DNA of 64,000 nt, from positions 2,976,001 to 3,040,000 of the forward strand of contig NZ_CP167894.1 of assembly GCF_041504345.1 (NCBI RefSeq). The letters run 5' to 3'. Below are positions 27,630 through 38,048 of this stretch, piece by piece. The DNA is from Vibrio sp. BS-M-Sm-2 (GTDB lineage Bacteria > Pseudomonadota > Gammaproteobacteria > Enterobacterales > Vibrionaceae). The position numbers were made by a program, and so were the translations under genes. How positions within the stretch are numbered: the stretch's first letter is position 1; the number at the start of each line of letters is the position of its first letter. The notes below the pieces were generated by a model. It saw only the letters and a list, made by a program, of their open reading frames with translations, did not search any database and was not told where the DNA came from.

Positions 27630-28184
27630 CTAAGGAGCGGTGTTCGCCATTTCTCGAGTTACTCTTATTTCTCCGGTAATTGGTGAATAATAGAGAATGG
27701 GTAAACGTTCAGAGCTTGTAAAGCTTGGAGTGTAGTAGTAATAGCATTCGGGTGTTCCAGTATACCAACTAACAATGGCTTCATCAGAAGGCAAAATAAA
27801 GCCAGTATCGTATTGAGAACGAGCGACCAAATCAGAATCAATCAAAGAGTTCCAAAGTGCCACACATTGGTCACCGCTAACTTGTGGAGTCTCAGCTGGC
27901 GGAGTATCAAGAACTGAGATTGGAAACCCAGTTTCTGACGGATATACATCACCTTCACCATAATTCACCACTTGATCAAAAGTAGGCTCACCATCGACAA
28001 GCCATTGCGAGTGATACATATCGATACTATTTCTAAATGCTGAAAACGCACCTTGCGCCAATGCTTCATGAGCATCCCGCTGAACACCAAGAAAACGAGG
28101 CGCAGCGGTTACCGCTAATACACCCAAAATAACGACTACCACAATAAGTTCGAGTAATGTAAAACCTTGGGACTTTGATTTCAT
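27630..28184 (-). CDS. type IV pilin-like protein (MSHA-type prepilin), solitary
   Basis: A short positively charged leader MKSKSQG is followed by the prepilin peptidase site G-FTLLELIVVVVILGVLA, the class III signal of type IV pilins and pseudopilins, then AVTAAPRF as in MshA. The mature part of about 177 residues contains a cysteine pair (QCVALW and PECYYYY) likely to close a D-loop. No pilus assembly gene is adjacent; the neighbours are dusC and a YecA-type gene. It could be a minor pilin or a pseudopilin assembled by a system encoded elsewhere. Confidence 0.88.
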   Translation of the reverse strand: MKSKSQGFTLLELIVVVVILGVLAVTAAPRFLGVQRDAHEALAQGAFSAFRNSIDMYHSQWLVDGEPTFDQVVNYGEGDVYPSETGFPISVLDTPPAETPQVSGDQCVALWNSLIDSDLVARSQYDTGFILPSDEAIVSWYTGTPECYYYYTPSFTSSERLPILYYSPITGEIRVTREMANTAP

Positions 28185-28394
28185 GATGAATACGCCTGTA
28201 TGTAACTGAATGTTTCAGTGGGCGTTTTACACCCAATATTCTGATTATCAAAGCGAAATAAGTAAAATGTCGATGATATTTGAATAGCAATGGTTTGCGT
28301 AAGTTTGTTTGCGAGAAAACAGAGGAAAGTGGTTGGCGACATCTTGGTGAGTATGGCGTTATAATATCGAAAATGCCCAATATCCAGAGCTTTC

Positions 28395-29015
28395 ATGACA
28401 TATCAATTATTAAGCCTACCAGAATCAATCACAGATATTACTCCGCAGTTTATGGAAGGTGCAATCCTTGCGTCTAACTTAGCGACAAAGCCACTCGATC
28501 CTGAAGAATGGATTGCTATCGTAGCGCCCGAAGCGGGTAAAGAGCTGGTAACAACGGTTACAGAACAGATTAACCGTCAGCACAACCTGATTCAGCGTAA
28601 TGAATATTTACTGACAGACGTCTTGGCTGAAGGTGACTTTAACGAGCAGTTCGCCGATTTTTCTGAAGGCTTCATGATGGTTTGGCCAACAGTGGAAGAG
28701 CAGTGGCAGAGCGTGACCGTTGCGGATGGCACTTTGCGAATGTTGCAAGCGCTCCTAACAACGTTGATGTTGGCGATTGATGAAGAACAAACTCAACAAC
28801 AAATGATCGCTGCAGGGCTTACTAACCCACCATCGCTTGCCGATTTAGTGGGTCAAGTCGATCTGATGATTTCAGAAGTGGCTATGGCAGCGGATGAAGC
28901 GATGCTGGGCAATAAATCCCAGAGCGTGAACCCGTTTAAAGATATTGGTCGAAACGACCTGTGCCCTTGTGAGAGTGGTAAGAAGTTTAAACAATGCTGC
29001 GGTAAAAACAGCTAA
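28395..29015 (+). CDS. UPF0149/YecA family protein with C-terminal SEC-C zinc motif
   Basis: The 206 residues consist of an all-helical UPF0149 (YecA/YgfB-type) domain and a C-terminal SEC-C motif [19 protein letters not shown] at about 184-202, whose C-x-C...CC pattern binds zinc and, in SecA, contacts SecB and ribosomes. Related YecA proteins are suspected of binding ribosomes or SecB. The function in Vibrio is unknown. It is divergent from the pilin-like gene and followed by a bidirectional terminator. Confidence 0.88.
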   Translation: MTYQLLSLPESITDITPQFMEGAILASNLATKPLDPEEWIAIVAPEAGKELVTTVTEQINRQHNLIQRNEYLLTDVLAEGDFNEQFADFSEGFMMVWPTVEEQWQSVTVADGTLRMLQALLTTLMLAIDEEQTQQQMIAAGLTNPPSLADLVGQVDLMISEVAMAADEAMLGNKSQSVNPFKDIGRNDLCPCESGKKFKQCCGKNS

Positions 29016-29084
29016 CCTCGGATTGTTGAGTAACTTAGCTTGAGTGAATAACAGACTTTCTTTAAGTGCCCAAAATTTAAGTAA

Positions 29085-29116
29085 TAAAAAAGTCGACCTT
29101 TGGGTCGACTTTTTTG
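29085..29116. terminator. bidirectional terminator
   Basis: AAAAAAGTCGACC, loop TTTG, GGTCGACTTTTTT; symmetric, serving the YecA-type gene on the plus strand and dsbB on the minus strand. Confidence 0.92.
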
Positions 29117-29140
29117 TTTTTGAAGATGATGAGCTAATTG

Positions 29141-29665
29141 TTAGTCATTCTTTGATTTAACGAATTGAGAAATCACTACAAAACCGAAAGCAACTAAGTT
29201 ACCCGCGAAGATAATCACAAGCCATTGTGGCATCGAAAGTTCTAAGAACTGCCACACAACCTTGCTGCAGTCGCCGTAAGCCTCAAACATCCACGGAGCC
29301 CATTGGTTTAAAGGTGCCCAGCTTGGGAAAGTCACGAACAGATCACAAGTCGCAAAAGGAGACGGATTAAACTGGTAGTCAACATGTTCTAAAGCCAGCG
29401 TTAAACCTTTGTATGCGCCAAATCCCCAGCCAGCAAGGCCTAACCAACGTGATATTGGGTTATGAGGGGAGATAGCACCAATGATTGCAGCAACACCGAT
29501 AGCAAGCATCGCAACGCGTTCATAGATGCACATTACGCAAGGGCCAAGCATCATCACGTGTTGGAAGAAGAGAGCGCATGCCTCAAAAAAGACAATAAAA
29601 GCCAGCAGTAAAAGCCAAGATAAACGTCCCTTAGAGAAGTCTTTAAGCATTGCAAAAAAGTTCAC
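29141..29665 (-). CDS. dsbB: disulfide bond formation protein DsbB
   Basis: DsbB is the inner-membrane quinone reductase that reoxidises periplasmic DsbA. The 174 residues have four membrane helices, the first periplasmic cysteine pair C43/C46 (CVMC) and the second pair C107/C133, matching E. coli DsbB (176 residues, C41/C44 and C104/C130). Arg after the first pair (YERVAML) is the quinone-binding position. nhaB lies upstream on the same strand, with a terminator in between. Confidence 0.97.
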   Translation of the reverse strand: MNFFAMLKDFSKGRLSWLLLLAFIVFFEACALFFQHVMMLGPCVMCIYERVAMLAIGVAAIIGAISPHNPISRWLGLAGWGFGAYKGLTLALEHVDYQFNPSPFATCDLFVTFPSWAPLNQWAPWMFEAYGDCSKVVWQFLELSMPQWLVIIFAGNLVAFGFVVISQFVKSKND

Positions 29666-29686
29666 GAATTTAATCCCGTCTATAAA

Positions 29687-29716
29687 ATAAAAAAGCCCTG
29701 ATTACTCAGAGCTTTT
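29687..29716 (-). terminator. terminator between nhaB and dsbB
   Basis: On the minus strand AAAAAGCTCTGA, loop, TCAGGGCTTTTTT: a stem with one mismatch and a T run, about 85 bases after nhaB and 22 bases before dsbB. dsbB may therefore rely on its own promoter. Confidence 0.7.
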
Positions 29717-29797
29717 TATCTTGGATAAGTTTCCTAATCAACTAATATTTTTGATTAGTTAGTTATAGTTATTGTGGTTTGCGACACAGTGTTTAGC

Positions 29798-31390
29798 TTA
29801 GTGACCACCAGAGATAACTGGAGCGACGACTTCACCAGTGCGTTGAATGATCCAACCAGCATCGTAGAACCATGCTGTCATTGGCTCTACGAAGAACACA
29901 ATGCCTGCTAGGCCAACCAGTGCCAATACGATGGTGTATGGCAGCGCCATGATAACCATGCGACCGTAAGACAATCGAATTAACGGAGCAAGTGCTGATG
30001 TTAATAGGAATAGGAATGCAGCTTGGCCATTTGGTGTAGCAACAGAAGGTAGGTTAGTACCAGTGTTGATAGCAACAGCAAGTAGGTCAAACTGGTCACG
30101 AGTGATAATGCCTTCAACCAGTGCAGTTTTCACTTCGTTGATGTAAACCGTACCTACGAATACGTTATCTGAAACCATCGACAAGATACCGTTGGCAACA
30201 TAGAAGAGTGCGAGCTGTGCGCCTTTATCTTCAACGTGAAGTACAGCATCGATTACTGGCTTAAATAGAGCTTGGTCGATGATTACAGCAACAACCGCGA
30301 AAAAGACGGCAAGAAGTGCGGTAAATGGCAGTGCTTCTTCAAAGGCTTTACCCATTGAGTGCTCTTCGATAACGCCAGTAAATGCCGTTGCCAAGATGAT
30401 CACTGAAAGGCCAATCAAACCTACTTCAGCGACGTGAAGCGCAAGGCCAACAATCAGCCAAACTGCGATTGCACTCTGAACCCATAGTTTTGCTACGTCT
30501 TGCTTTGTACGGTTTGCACGTTCTTTGTTGTCAAACTCAACTAAGATTTGGCGAACATTCGTTGGCAGTTCTGCACCGTAACCAAACACTTTGAATTTTT
30601 CGACAAGTGCGCAAGTTAGAATACCGCAGAAGAAAACAGGCAGTGTTACTGGCAGCATACGGATGATAAATTCACCGAACTCCCAACCCGCTTGCTTAGC
30701 AATTACTAAGTTTTGTGGTTCACCTACCATGGTCATTACGCCACCCAGTGCAGTACCAACACCGGCGTGCATAAGTAGTGAGCGTAGGAAAGCACGGTAG
30801 TTTTCTAGGTCATCACGAGTTAGCTCAGAGATCTCTTCATCATGAGTATGATCGTGCGCAGATGTTGTGCCTTTGCCCGATGCAACTTTGTGGTAGATAG
30901 AGTAGAAGCCTACCGCAACGCTAATAACTACAGCGATTACTGTCAGCGCATCTAGGAAGGCAGACAAAAACGCTGCAGCGACACAGAAAGCGACAGAGAG
31001 TAAGATTTTTGATTGGATGCCGAGCAGGATCTTCGTGAAAATGAACAGAAGTAGTTCTTTCATGAAGTAGATACCAGCAACCATGAATACAAGTAAGAGT
31101 AATACTGGAAGGTTTGCTTGTAGCTCGTGATAAACCATTTCTGGTTTGGTCATGCCAATGGCGACGGCTTGAATTGCCAATAAGCCACCCGGTTGAAGAG
31201 GGTAGCACTTTAGAGCCATAGCTAGAGTGAAAATAAACTCAACCACCAACAGCCAGCCCGCAACAAATGGGTCAACTAGGAAGAAAACAAACGGGTTGAT
31301 GATTAAAAAGGAAATGATGGCAAGTTTATACCAATCAGGAGCTTTACCAAGGAAGTTCTTGATAAAAGCGTTTCCGAGAGACATCGGCAT
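29798..31390 (-). CDS. nhaB: sodium/proton antiporter NhaB
   Basis: NhaB exports Na+ in exchange for H+ and supports Na+ and pH balance, a key need of marine Vibrio. The 530 residues have about 12 membrane spans and match NhaB across the length (E. coli 513): N-terminal [18 protein letters not shown], the [19 protein letters not shown] segment with its essential aspartate, and [20 protein letters not shown]. It is divergent from fadR, as in E. coli. Confidence 0.97.
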   Translation of the reverse strand: MPMSLGNAFIKNFLGKAPDWYKLAIISFLIINPFVFFLVDPFVAGWLLVVEFIFTLAMALKCYPLQPGGLLAIQAVAIGMTKPEMVYHELQANLPVLLLLVFMVAGIYFMKELLLFIFTKILLGIQSKILLSVAFCVAAAFLSAFLDALTVIAVVISVAVGFYSIYHKVASGKGTTSAHDHTHDEEISELTRDDLENYRAFLRSLLMHAGVGTALGGVMTMVGEPQNLVIAKQAGWEFGEFIIRMLPVTLPVFFCGILTCALVEKFKVFGYGAELPTNVRQILVEFDNKERANRTKQDVAKLWVQSAIAVWLIVGLALHVAEVGLIGLSVIILATAFTGVIEEHSMGKAFEEALPFTALLAVFFAVVAVIIDQALFKPVIDAVLHVEDKGAQLALFYVANGILSMVSDNVFVGTVYINEVKTALVEGIITRDQFDLLAVAINTGTNLPSVATPNGQAAFLFLLTSALAPLIRLSYGRMVIMALPYTIVLALVGLAGIVFFVEPMTAWFYDAGWIIQRTGEVVAPVISGGH

Positions 31391-31979
31391 GTTAATACTC
31401 TTTTATGTTGATTATGAATAGACAAGCAATACAACATTTTGAGAATCGAGCTATAGAAATTGTTAAAAACTATAACTAACAGTGACTTAGAAAAACTACA
31501 TTCCATGTAATGTTCTGTGGTCTTGCCAAGTCACTCCCTTAGAAACTCAAGCACTGCTTATTTTTGAGCGCAACTCTACTCTTAGATAACATTTAGTCAA
31601 CAGGAAAAGCCCTGTAGCCCTAAAAATACCTCTTTTTTGTTGAGAAACGCGATCAAAGTAGCGCAAGCATACCACTTAAAATGTGATAAAAACCGACTAG
31701 AATCAATATTTCAGCGAAATGATTGAAATTTACAGAATAACGACGGTTTATATATGATTATTACAACTTAATATTGCAAATTAATAACTTTGAAAATATG
31801 ACCAATCTCGTTGATTTAAAAGAAAATTTGTTGTGTTAATGATTTGTTGAAATGGTAGTTTGTAGTCGCTTGCTTTCTAAATCTAGGGTGCAAAGGCGTG
31901 CTGAACTTTAGAGTTTTAACTCTACTGCTATTTTGAGTGAGTAAAATTTTTGCGGGTGTTTCCGCTAGGTGTGAACTAG
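31391..31979. other. long nhaB/fadR divergent intergenic region
   Basis: About 590 AT-rich bases without a credible gene. A near-perfect inverted repeat TAGAGTT-TT-AACTCTA lies at 31909-31924, about 60 bases upstream of the likely fadR promoter, and could be an operator. No FadR consensus half-sites or other known motifs were recognised. Confidence 0.45.
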
Positions 31980-31988
31980 TGGTATGAT
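31980..31988 (+). promoter_or_regulatory. extended -10 promoter element of fadR
   Basis: TGGTATGAT has the TG-N-TATGAT form of an extended -10 element and would start transcription near 31995, 36 bases before the ATG. The -35 position (TTCCGC) is poor, as is common with extended -10 promoters. Confidence 0.45.
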
Positions 31989-32030
31989 GAGTAAATTAGA
32001 ACAGAATAATTAAATTGGATTGAAGTGTAG

Positions 32031-32870
32031 ATGGTCATTAAGGCGAAGAGCCCGGCAGGATTTGCAGAAAAGTATATCATTGAAAGTATTTGGAATGGCC
32101 GTTTCCCTCCAGGTTCTATCTTGCCCGCAGAGCGTGAGCTTTCTGAGCTGATTGGTGTTACACGTACTACGCTTCGTGAAGTACTACAACGTCTTGCTCG
32201 CGACGGTTGGTTGACAATCCAACACGGCAAGCCAACTAAAGTTAATCAGTTTATGGAAACCTCAGGTCTTCATATCCTAGATACGTTAATGACGTTAGAC
32301 GTTGATAACGCAAGCAAAATGGTAGAAGACTTGCTTGCTGCGCGCACGAATATCAGCCCGATCTTTATGCGTTATGCATTTAAAGCAAATAAAGAAGCTT
32401 CAGAACGTACGATCAGTAACGTGATTGAATCTTGTGAAGCGCTACTTGCGGCACCGACTTGGGATGAGTTCTTAGAATCATCGCCATACGCTGACAAGAT
32501 CAAACAAGCGGTAAAAGAAGATTCGGAAAAAGATGAAGCGAAACGTCAGACGATTTTAATCGCGAAGACTTTCAACTTCTATGACTACATGCTTTTCCAG
32601 CGTTTGGCATTTCACTCAGGCAACCAGATTTACGGCCTGATCTTTAACGGTGTGCGTAAACTGTATGACCGTATCGGTAGCTACTACTTCTCTAACCCAG
32701 AAGCACGACGTTTAGCGATGGACTTTTATAAAGAGTTGTTCATTATCTGCGAAAGTGGCGAGCGCGAAACTTTGCCATTAGTGATTCGTAACTACGGTAT
32801 CGCAAGTGCGCAAATTTGGAATGAAATGAAAACGACATTGCCAACGAATTTTACAGAAGACGACAGCTAA
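32031..32870 (+). CDS. fadR: fatty acid metabolism regulator FadR
   Basis: FadR is a GntR-family regulator that represses fatty acid degradation genes and activates unsaturated fatty acid synthesis; long-chain acyl-CoA releases it from DNA. The N-terminal winged helix ([21 protein letters not shown]) and C-terminal ligand domain ([25 protein letters not shown]) are intact. The length of 279 residues, against 239 in E. coli, is explained by an insertion at about 138-177 (from around TWDEFLESS to [10 protein letters not shown]), which in V. cholerae creates a second ligand site. It is divergent from nhaB. Confidence 0.97.
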   Translation: MVIKAKSPAGFAEKYIIESIWNGRFPPGSILPAERELSELIGVTRTTLREVLQRLARDGWLTIQHGKPTKVNQFMETSGLHILDTLMTLDVDNASKMVEDLLAARTNISPIFMRYAFKANKEASERTISNVIESCEALLAAPTWDEFLESSPYADKIKQAVKEDSEKDEAKRQTILIAKTFNFYDYMLFQRLAFHSGNQIYGLIFNGVRKLYDRIGSYYFSNPEARRLAMDFYKELFIICESGERETLPLVIRNYGIASAQIWNEMKTTLPTNFTEDDS

Positions 32871-32934
32871 GTTTTTTCATTAAAGTACGGTTAGGTTGGT
32901 TTACTTATTAAGTAAACGACGTAAAGAAAGCAAA

Positions 32935-32972
32935 AAAGCGGCGAGATAATTTGATTATCTCGCCGCTTTTTA
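32935..32972. terminator. bidirectional terminator after fadR
   Basis: AGCGGCGAGATAAT, loop TTG, ATTATCTCGCCGCT, flanked by A and T runs: a perfect 14-bp stem serving fadR and the convergent yehS. Confidence 0.93.
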
Positions 32973-33048
32973 TTTATTGATAGTTGCTAGAACTTACCAG
33001 TGGGGCAGATACTTACCTATAAATAGTAACTTATCTATGAGTAGCAAC

Positions 33049-33528
33049 TTACCCCGCAAACTCTTCTGAGTCTGGGCGATTGGTAAATTGCACACCGTTT
33101 AGAAAATCGCAAAGTAGTTGGTCTTCACACACTTTGTAGTTTTTGTTTTCTGGTTTGCGGAAGTAAGCACCGATTTCGTACTTGCTCAAGCTAATGCCAA
33201 CCACTTCTAGTACGTCCAAAACATCTTCTGCTTTCATGTTTAATGCAATTCGAAGCTTCATGAAAATCATGTTGTTAGTCAGTGCAACTTCAGGTTTAGG
33301 TTGTTCGCCTTCTTTTTTACCACGCTTAAGGTTGATGAAACCATTTAGGAATACTGCTAACTCTTTATCTTTCATCTTAGAGCATGACTTGTCGTTGTCG
33401 TCTTTTAGCCAGTTAATCACTTGGTCATGAGCAACGGTTACATCAGCTTGTTCAATTGCTTTGATGATTTGTGCATTTTTAAGGTTTAGTGCGTGTTGAA
33501 TACGACGCAAGATTTCGTTGTTAGTCAC
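33049..33528 (-). CDS. yehS: DUF1456 family protein YehS
   Basis: The 159 residues consist of two tandem copies of the DUF1456 repeat, each starting N(N)xIxxxxxxALNxK (MTNNEILRRIQHALNLK at 1-17 and NNMIFMKLRIALNMK near 84-98), with FLNGF/FLNGV at the end of each. This matches E. coli YehS (156). The function is unknown; the family is proposed to bind nucleic acid, but I cannot confirm that from sequence. It is monocistronic, convergent to fadR. Confidence 0.9.
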   Translation of the reverse strand: MTNNEILRRIQHALNLKNAQIIKAIEQADVTVAHDQVINWLKDDNDKSCSKMKDKELAVFLNGFINLKRGKKEGEQPKPEVALTNNMIFMKLRIALNMKAEDVLDVLEVVGISLSKYEIGAYFRKPENKNYKVCEDQLLCDFLNGVQFTNRPDSEEFAG

Positions 33529-33656
33529 TGGGGATTCCTAAAAAGGGTTTTAGAGTAAAGAGGTGTTGGTTAGTCCATTATCGTCGACAAACCAATTTCT
33601 ACTCTACATAGCATAGTTGACGGCGACTCTAACAGAGAACGCTTATTTTCGGTAGA

Positions 33657-33713
33657 TATAAAAAATCCCCAATGCTTATTAACTCTTTCAAGTTAAAAGT
33701 GCATTAGGGATTT
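33657..33713 (-). terminator. terminator of metG
   Basis: On the minus strand AATCCCTAATGC pairs with GCATTGGGGATT, closed over a smaller internal TTAACTTGAAAGAGTTAA hairpin, and is followed by TTTTTT. Confidence 0.85.
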
Positions 33714-33748
33714 AGTTATGAGTGCTTGTTATCTGACTGAAATCAGAA

Positions 33749-35809
33749 TTACATTACACGCATACCAGGTTGAGCACCTTCGTGTGGCTCAAGGATCCAT
33801 AGGTCGCTGCCGCCAGGGCCCGCTGCTAGGATCATGCCTTCCGACATGCCAAACTTCATCTTACGAGGTTTTAGGTTTGCTACCATTACGGTTAGCTTGC
33901 CTTCTAGCTCTTCAGGTTTGTATGCTGACTTGATGCCAGAGAATACTTGGCGAGTCTCACCACCGATGTCCAGCTGGAACTTCAGTAGTTTGTTCGCTTT
34001 TGGTACTTCTTCACAAGAGATGATACGAGCAATACGCATGTCTACTGCTGCAAAAGCATCGAACTCAATCTCGTCTGCGATTGGTTCTTTGTCTAGCTCA
34101 GTTTGACTTGCTTGTTCTTTTTCAGCTTCTGCTTTTTCTTTCGCTGCTGCTTCAGCGGCTGCATCTTCTTTAGAAGACTCAACCATTGCTTCCACTTTCT
34201 TAGGATCAATACGGTTGAATAGTGCTTTGAACTTAGTGATCTCGTGATCAGTTAGTGGAGTCGCAATCGCTTCCCACGTGAGCTCTTCGTTTAGGAAAGC
34301 TTCAGTGCGAGCTGCAAGCTCTGGCATCACTGGTTTTAGGTAAGCCATCAGTACGCGGAATAGGTTAATACCTACAGAAGACACTTGTTGAAGCTCAGCT
34401 TCTTTGCCTTCTTCTTTTGCAAGAACCCAAGGTGCTTTTTCATCGATGTACTGGTTAGCTTTATCCGCTAGTGCGGTGATTTCACGAATAGCACGGCTGA
34501 ATTCACGAGATTCGTATAGCTCACCGATACGCTCAGCGGCAGCAACGAATTCGTTGTAAAGCTCTGGTTCTGCAAATTCAGCAGCTAGCTTGCCTTCGAA
34601 GCGCTTAGTGATGAAACCTGCGTTACGAGAAGCTAGGTTAACAATCTTGTTTACTACGTCAGCGTTTACACGTTGAGTGAAGTCTTCAAGGTTAAGGTCT
34701 AAATCATCGATACGGCTGTTTAGTTTCGCAGCGTAGTAGTAACGCAGACACTCAGGGTCTAGGTGGTTTAGGTACGTGCTCGCTTTGATGAATGTGCCTT
34801 TCGACTTAGACATCTTCGCGCCGTTTACTGTTACGTAGCCGTGTACGAATACGTTGTTTGGTTTACGGAAACCTGCGCCGTCTAGCATTGCTGGCCAGAA
34901 TAGGCTGTGGAAGTAAACGATGTCTTTACCGATGAAGTGGTAAAGCTCAGTTGTGCTGTCTTTCTTCCAGTATTCATCGAAGTTTAGATCGTCACGCTTG
35001 TCACATAGGTTCTTGAAAGAAGCCATGTAGCCAACAGGTGCGTCTAGCCATACGTAGAAGAACTTGTCTTTTTCGCCTGGGATTTCAAAGCCAAAGTAAG
35101 GTGCATCACGTGAGATATCCCATTGTTGCAGACCAGACTCAAACCATTCCTGCATTTTGTTTGCAGTTTCATTCTGTAGAGAGCCAGAACGAGTCCACTC
35201 TTTAAGCATGCTTTCGAATTGAGGTAGGTCGAAGAAGAAGTGCTCAGAGTCTTTCATTACTGGAGTTGCGCCAGAAACCGCTGATTTAGGGTTAATCAGT
35301 TCAGTTGGGCTGTATGTCTCACCACAGTTATCACAGTTATCACCATACTGGTCTTCTGACTTACACTTAGGGCAAGTACCTTTTACGAAGCGATCTGGTA
35401 GGAACATCTCTTTCTCAGGATCGAAAAGCTGAGAAATAGTACGGCTAGAAATGAAGCCGTTCTTTTTAAGTTCTAGGTAGATGTGTGAAGCCAGTTCACG
35501 GTTCTCTTCGCTGTGTGTGCTGTGGTAGTTATCAAAGCTGATATCAAAGCCAGCGAAGTCTTTTTGGTGCTCTTCACTAACAGCAGCGATCATCTCTTCT
35601 GGCGTGATACCCATCTGTTGAGCTTTAAGCATAATTGGCGTGCCGTGAGCATCGTCAGCACAGATGAAGTTTACAGTGTTGCCACGCAGACGCTGGTATC
35701 GAACCCAGATATCAGCTTGGATATGCTCAAGCATATGGCCAAGGTGAATAGAGCCGTTAGCGTACGGAAGCGCACAAGTTACCAAAAGTTGTCTTGGATC
35801 AGTTGCCAT
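33749..35809 (-). CDS. metG: methionyl-tRNA synthetase
   Basis: MetG charges tRNA-Met, including initiator tRNA. The 686 residues match the E. coli enzyme (677): class I signature HLGH at about 22-25, zinc-knuckle cysteines CPKC...CDNC near 146-162, KMSKS near 333-337, an anticodon-binding helical domain, an alanine- and glutamate-rich linker (about 553-590), and a C-terminal EMAP-type tRNA-binding/dimer domain ([20 protein letters not shown] to the end). It is divergent from mrp, as in E. coli. Confidence 0.98.
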   Translation of the reverse strand: MATDPRQLLVTCALPYANGSIHLGHMLEHIQADIWVRYQRLRGNTVNFICADDAHGTPIMLKAQQMGITPEEMIAAVSEEHQKDFAGFDISFDNYHSTHSEENRELASHIYLELKKNGFISSRTISQLFDPEKEMFLPDRFVKGTCPKCKSEDQYGDNCDNCGETYSPTELINPKSAVSGATPVMKDSEHFFFDLPQFESMLKEWTRSGSLQNETANKMQEWFESGLQQWDISRDAPYFGFEIPGEKDKFFYVWLDAPVGYMASFKNLCDKRDDLNFDEYWKKDSTTELYHFIGKDIVYFHSLFWPAMLDGAGFRKPNNVFVHGYVTVNGAKMSKSKGTFIKASTYLNHLDPECLRYYYAAKLNSRIDDLDLNLEDFTQRVNADVVNKIVNLASRNAGFITKRFEGKLAAEFAEPELYNEFVAAAERIGELYESREFSRAIREITALADKANQYIDEKAPWVLAKEEGKEAELQQVSSVGINLFRVLMAYLKPVMPELAARTEAFLNEELTWEAIATPLTDHEITKFKALFNRIDPKKVEAMVESSKEDAAAEAAAKEKAEAEKEQASQTELDKEPIADEIEFDAFAAVDMRIARIISCEEVPKANKLLKFQLDIGGETRQVFSGIKSAYKPEELEGKLTVMVANLKPRKMKFGMSEGMILAAGPGGSDLWILEPHEGAQPGMRVM

Positions 35810-35966
35810 ACTTAATAATTCGCTTTTTTGATAGGTATAAATTTGAGAGGTAATACTACTTTATAACGTGTGATACGCCAAGGTATCAGACAAAGGATTC
35901 CCTTAGTTTTTTAGGGGTTCAGTCTTCATCTCGTGGGTGATAGCATAAATAAAAAAAGGAGCCCCA

Positions 35967-37043
35967 ATGCGTAACTTTACTTCTAAGCAAGATTTCTGTT
36001 CATGGTTGAATGAGTTCGAGTCACCAATCCTCATCCCAGAGTGGGCGCTACACCAAAATATTGTCTCGGTTGATCCGCGTGGATCATTTGTTATCACCTT
36101 ACCTTTTGCTGCTAATCAGCTCGCGGTTGAATTGGAACAGTGGATCCACTCTCAGATTGAACAACAACTTGTTAGCGCTTTTCAGTTTGAAGTAAAAGTG
36201 AAGCCGTCTGCGCTGGAAACCACTGTCGCGACGCCATTGAAGGGGGTTAAGAATATAATCGCCGTGACGTCGGCAAAGGGTGGGGTGGGTAAATCGACGA
36301 CGTCAGTTAACCTTGCGCTTGCGTTATCTAAGTCTGGTTCAAAAGTGGGTTTGTTGGATGCGGATATCTACGGCCCATCAGTGCCTATGATGCTCGGCCA
36401 GCTAGACGCAAAACCAGAAGTACAGAACAACAAATGGATGATGCCAATCGAAGCTCATGGCATTTTCACTCACTCTATTGGCTATCTTGTGTCGAAAGAC
36501 GATGCGGCAATCTGGCGAGGCCCAATGGCAGCTAAGGCTTTGGGGCAGCTTGTTAATGAAACCGTATGGCCAGAGTTGGATTACCTTGTTATCGACATGC
36601 CACCTGGTACGGGTGATATTCAACTGACATTGTCACAACAGATCCCAGTGACAGGCGCGGTAGTGGTGACTACACCTCAAGATTTGGCATTAGCGGATGC
36701 GCGTAAAGGCGTAGCGATGTTTGATAAGGTGAGTGTGCCAGTCGCAGGCTTAGTTGAAAACATGAGCTATCATATTTGTAGTCACTGTGGTGAGAAAGAG
36801 CATATCTTTGGTGCTGGTGGTGCTGAAGCCATGTCAGAAGAGTTTTACCTCGATATTTTGGCTCAGATCCCTCTTCATATTGATGTGCGAGAAGACATCG
36901 ATGCAGGTTGTCCGACGGTGATTCGTCGTCCAGATAGTGAACATACGCGTCATTACTTAGAGCTTGCTGAGAATGTGGCTGCGAAGATGTTCTGGACCGG
37001 CAAGGCGAGACCAGAAGCGATTAACTTCTCGATAGTTGAATAA
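35967..37043 (+). CDS. mrp: iron-sulfur cluster carrier protein Mrp/ApbC
   Basis: Mrp is a MinD/ParA-type P-loop ATPase that carries and transfers Fe-S clusters. The 358 residues have an N-terminal degenerate MIP18-like region, the deviant Walker A SAKGGVGKST at about 100-109, the DADIYGPSVPMMLG motif, VIDMPPGTGDIQLT and the cluster-binding CxxC in SYHICSHCGEKEH. It is divergent from metG, with a 157-base shared promoter region. Confidence 0.95.
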   Translation: MRNFTSKQDFCSWLNEFESPILIPEWALHQNIVSVDPRGSFVITLPFAANQLAVELEQWIHSQIEQQLVSAFQFEVKVKPSALETTVATPLKGVKNIIAVTSAKGGVGKSTTSVNLALALSKSGSKVGLLDADIYGPSVPMMLGQLDAKPEVQNNKWMMPIEAHGIFTHSIGYLVSKDDAAIWRGPMAAKALGQLVNETVWPELDYLVIDMPPGTGDIQLTLSQQIPVTGAVVVTTPQDLALADARKGVAMFDKVSVPVAGLVENMSYHICSHCGEKEHIFGAGGAEAMSEEFYLDILAQIPLHIDVREDIDAGCPTVIRRPDSEHTRHYLELAENVAAKMFWTGKARPEAINFSIVE

Positions 37044-37300
37044 AGTTGGCCACTCTTAATGTCGTGTAAATCGTGTTGGATTAGATAAACAGCGGTTGGA
37101 TTTAGGCTGATAGCCTTTGGGGTTGTGCAAATAGTTGTAGGCAAGTTATTTGAAAGCAAACGATTGTCTTAAGTAAATGTATTAAGATCATCAATTTGAC
37201 TGCAATTAGCTAAAATCGCGACTAGAATCTATGTGCTTTAGCCCCTATAATCAGGCGGTTTATCTCTTCCCACCACCAAACCATATCGGGTGCAAAATTA

Positions 37301-37942
37301 ATGTCTGATAATAATCAATGTGTCATCGTAGGTATCGCTGGCGCTTCAGCTTCAGGAAAAAGTCTGATTGCTAGTACAATTTATAATGAATTGCGCGAAA
37401 AAGTAGGCGACCATCAAATTGGTGTTATCACGGAAGATTGCTATTACAGCGACCAAAGCCACTTGAGTATGGAAGAGCGTGTTAAAACTAACTACGATCA
37501 CCCAAATGCACTAGATCATGATCTTTTATGTGAACATCTACAGCAGCTAATGAGTGGCAACTCCGTAGAAGTTCCTGAATACAGCTACACAGAGCACACA
37601 CGTACTTCTGAAACGACTACACTTACTCCTAAGAAAGTGATCATTTTAGAGGGTATTCTGCTTCTAACAGACCCGCGTCTTCGTAAACTAATGCACGCAA
37701 GTGTGTTTATGGATACACCATTAGACATCTGTCTACTACGCCGTGTTAAGCGTGATGTAGAAGAGCGTGGTCGTACAATGGACACTGTACTTAAGCAATA
37801 CCAACAAACAGTACGTCCAATGTTCATGCAGTTTATCGAGCCTTCAAAACAACATGCAGACATCATCGTTCCTCGTGGTGGTAAAAACCGTATTGCGATT
37901 GATGTGCTAAAAGCGCACATTGCGAAGTTGTTGAAGTCTTAA
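37301..37942 (+). CDS. udk: uridine kinase
   Basis: Udk phosphorylates uridine and cytidine in pyrimidine salvage. The 213 residues match E. coli Udk (213), with P-loop [14 protein letters not shown] near 10-23, [31 protein letters not shown] and the [12 protein letters not shown] lid segment. It is followed by two terminator-like hairpins before asmA. Confidence 0.96.
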   Translation: MSDNNQCVIVGIAGASASGKSLIASTIYNELREKVGDHQIGVITEDCYYSDQSHLSMEERVKTNYDHPNALDHDLLCEHLQQLMSGNSVEVPEYSYTEHTRTSETTTLTPKKVIILEGILLLTDPRLRKLMHASVFMDTPLDICLLRRVKRDVEERGRTMDTVLKQYQQTVRPMFMQFIEPSKQHADIIVPRGGKNRIAIDVLKAHIAKLLKS

Positions 37943-37959
37943 TCGAATAAAATTTTGCC

Positions 37960-38024
37960 TAAGTGACTCACTTAGCTTTATTTTTTACCGAATCAGTGGC
38001 ACTTTTATAGTGCCACTTTCTTTT
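37960..38024 (+). terminator. tandem terminators between udk and asmA
   Basis: The first hairpin, CTAAGTG-ACT-CACTTAG with CTTTATTTTTT after it, is followed by a second, GTGGCAC-TTTTATA-GTGCCAC with TTTCTTTT. asmA thus probably has its own promoter or depends on read-through. Confidence 0.8.
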
Positions 38025-38048
38025 GGAATCTAAGCAAGGAATATGCGG

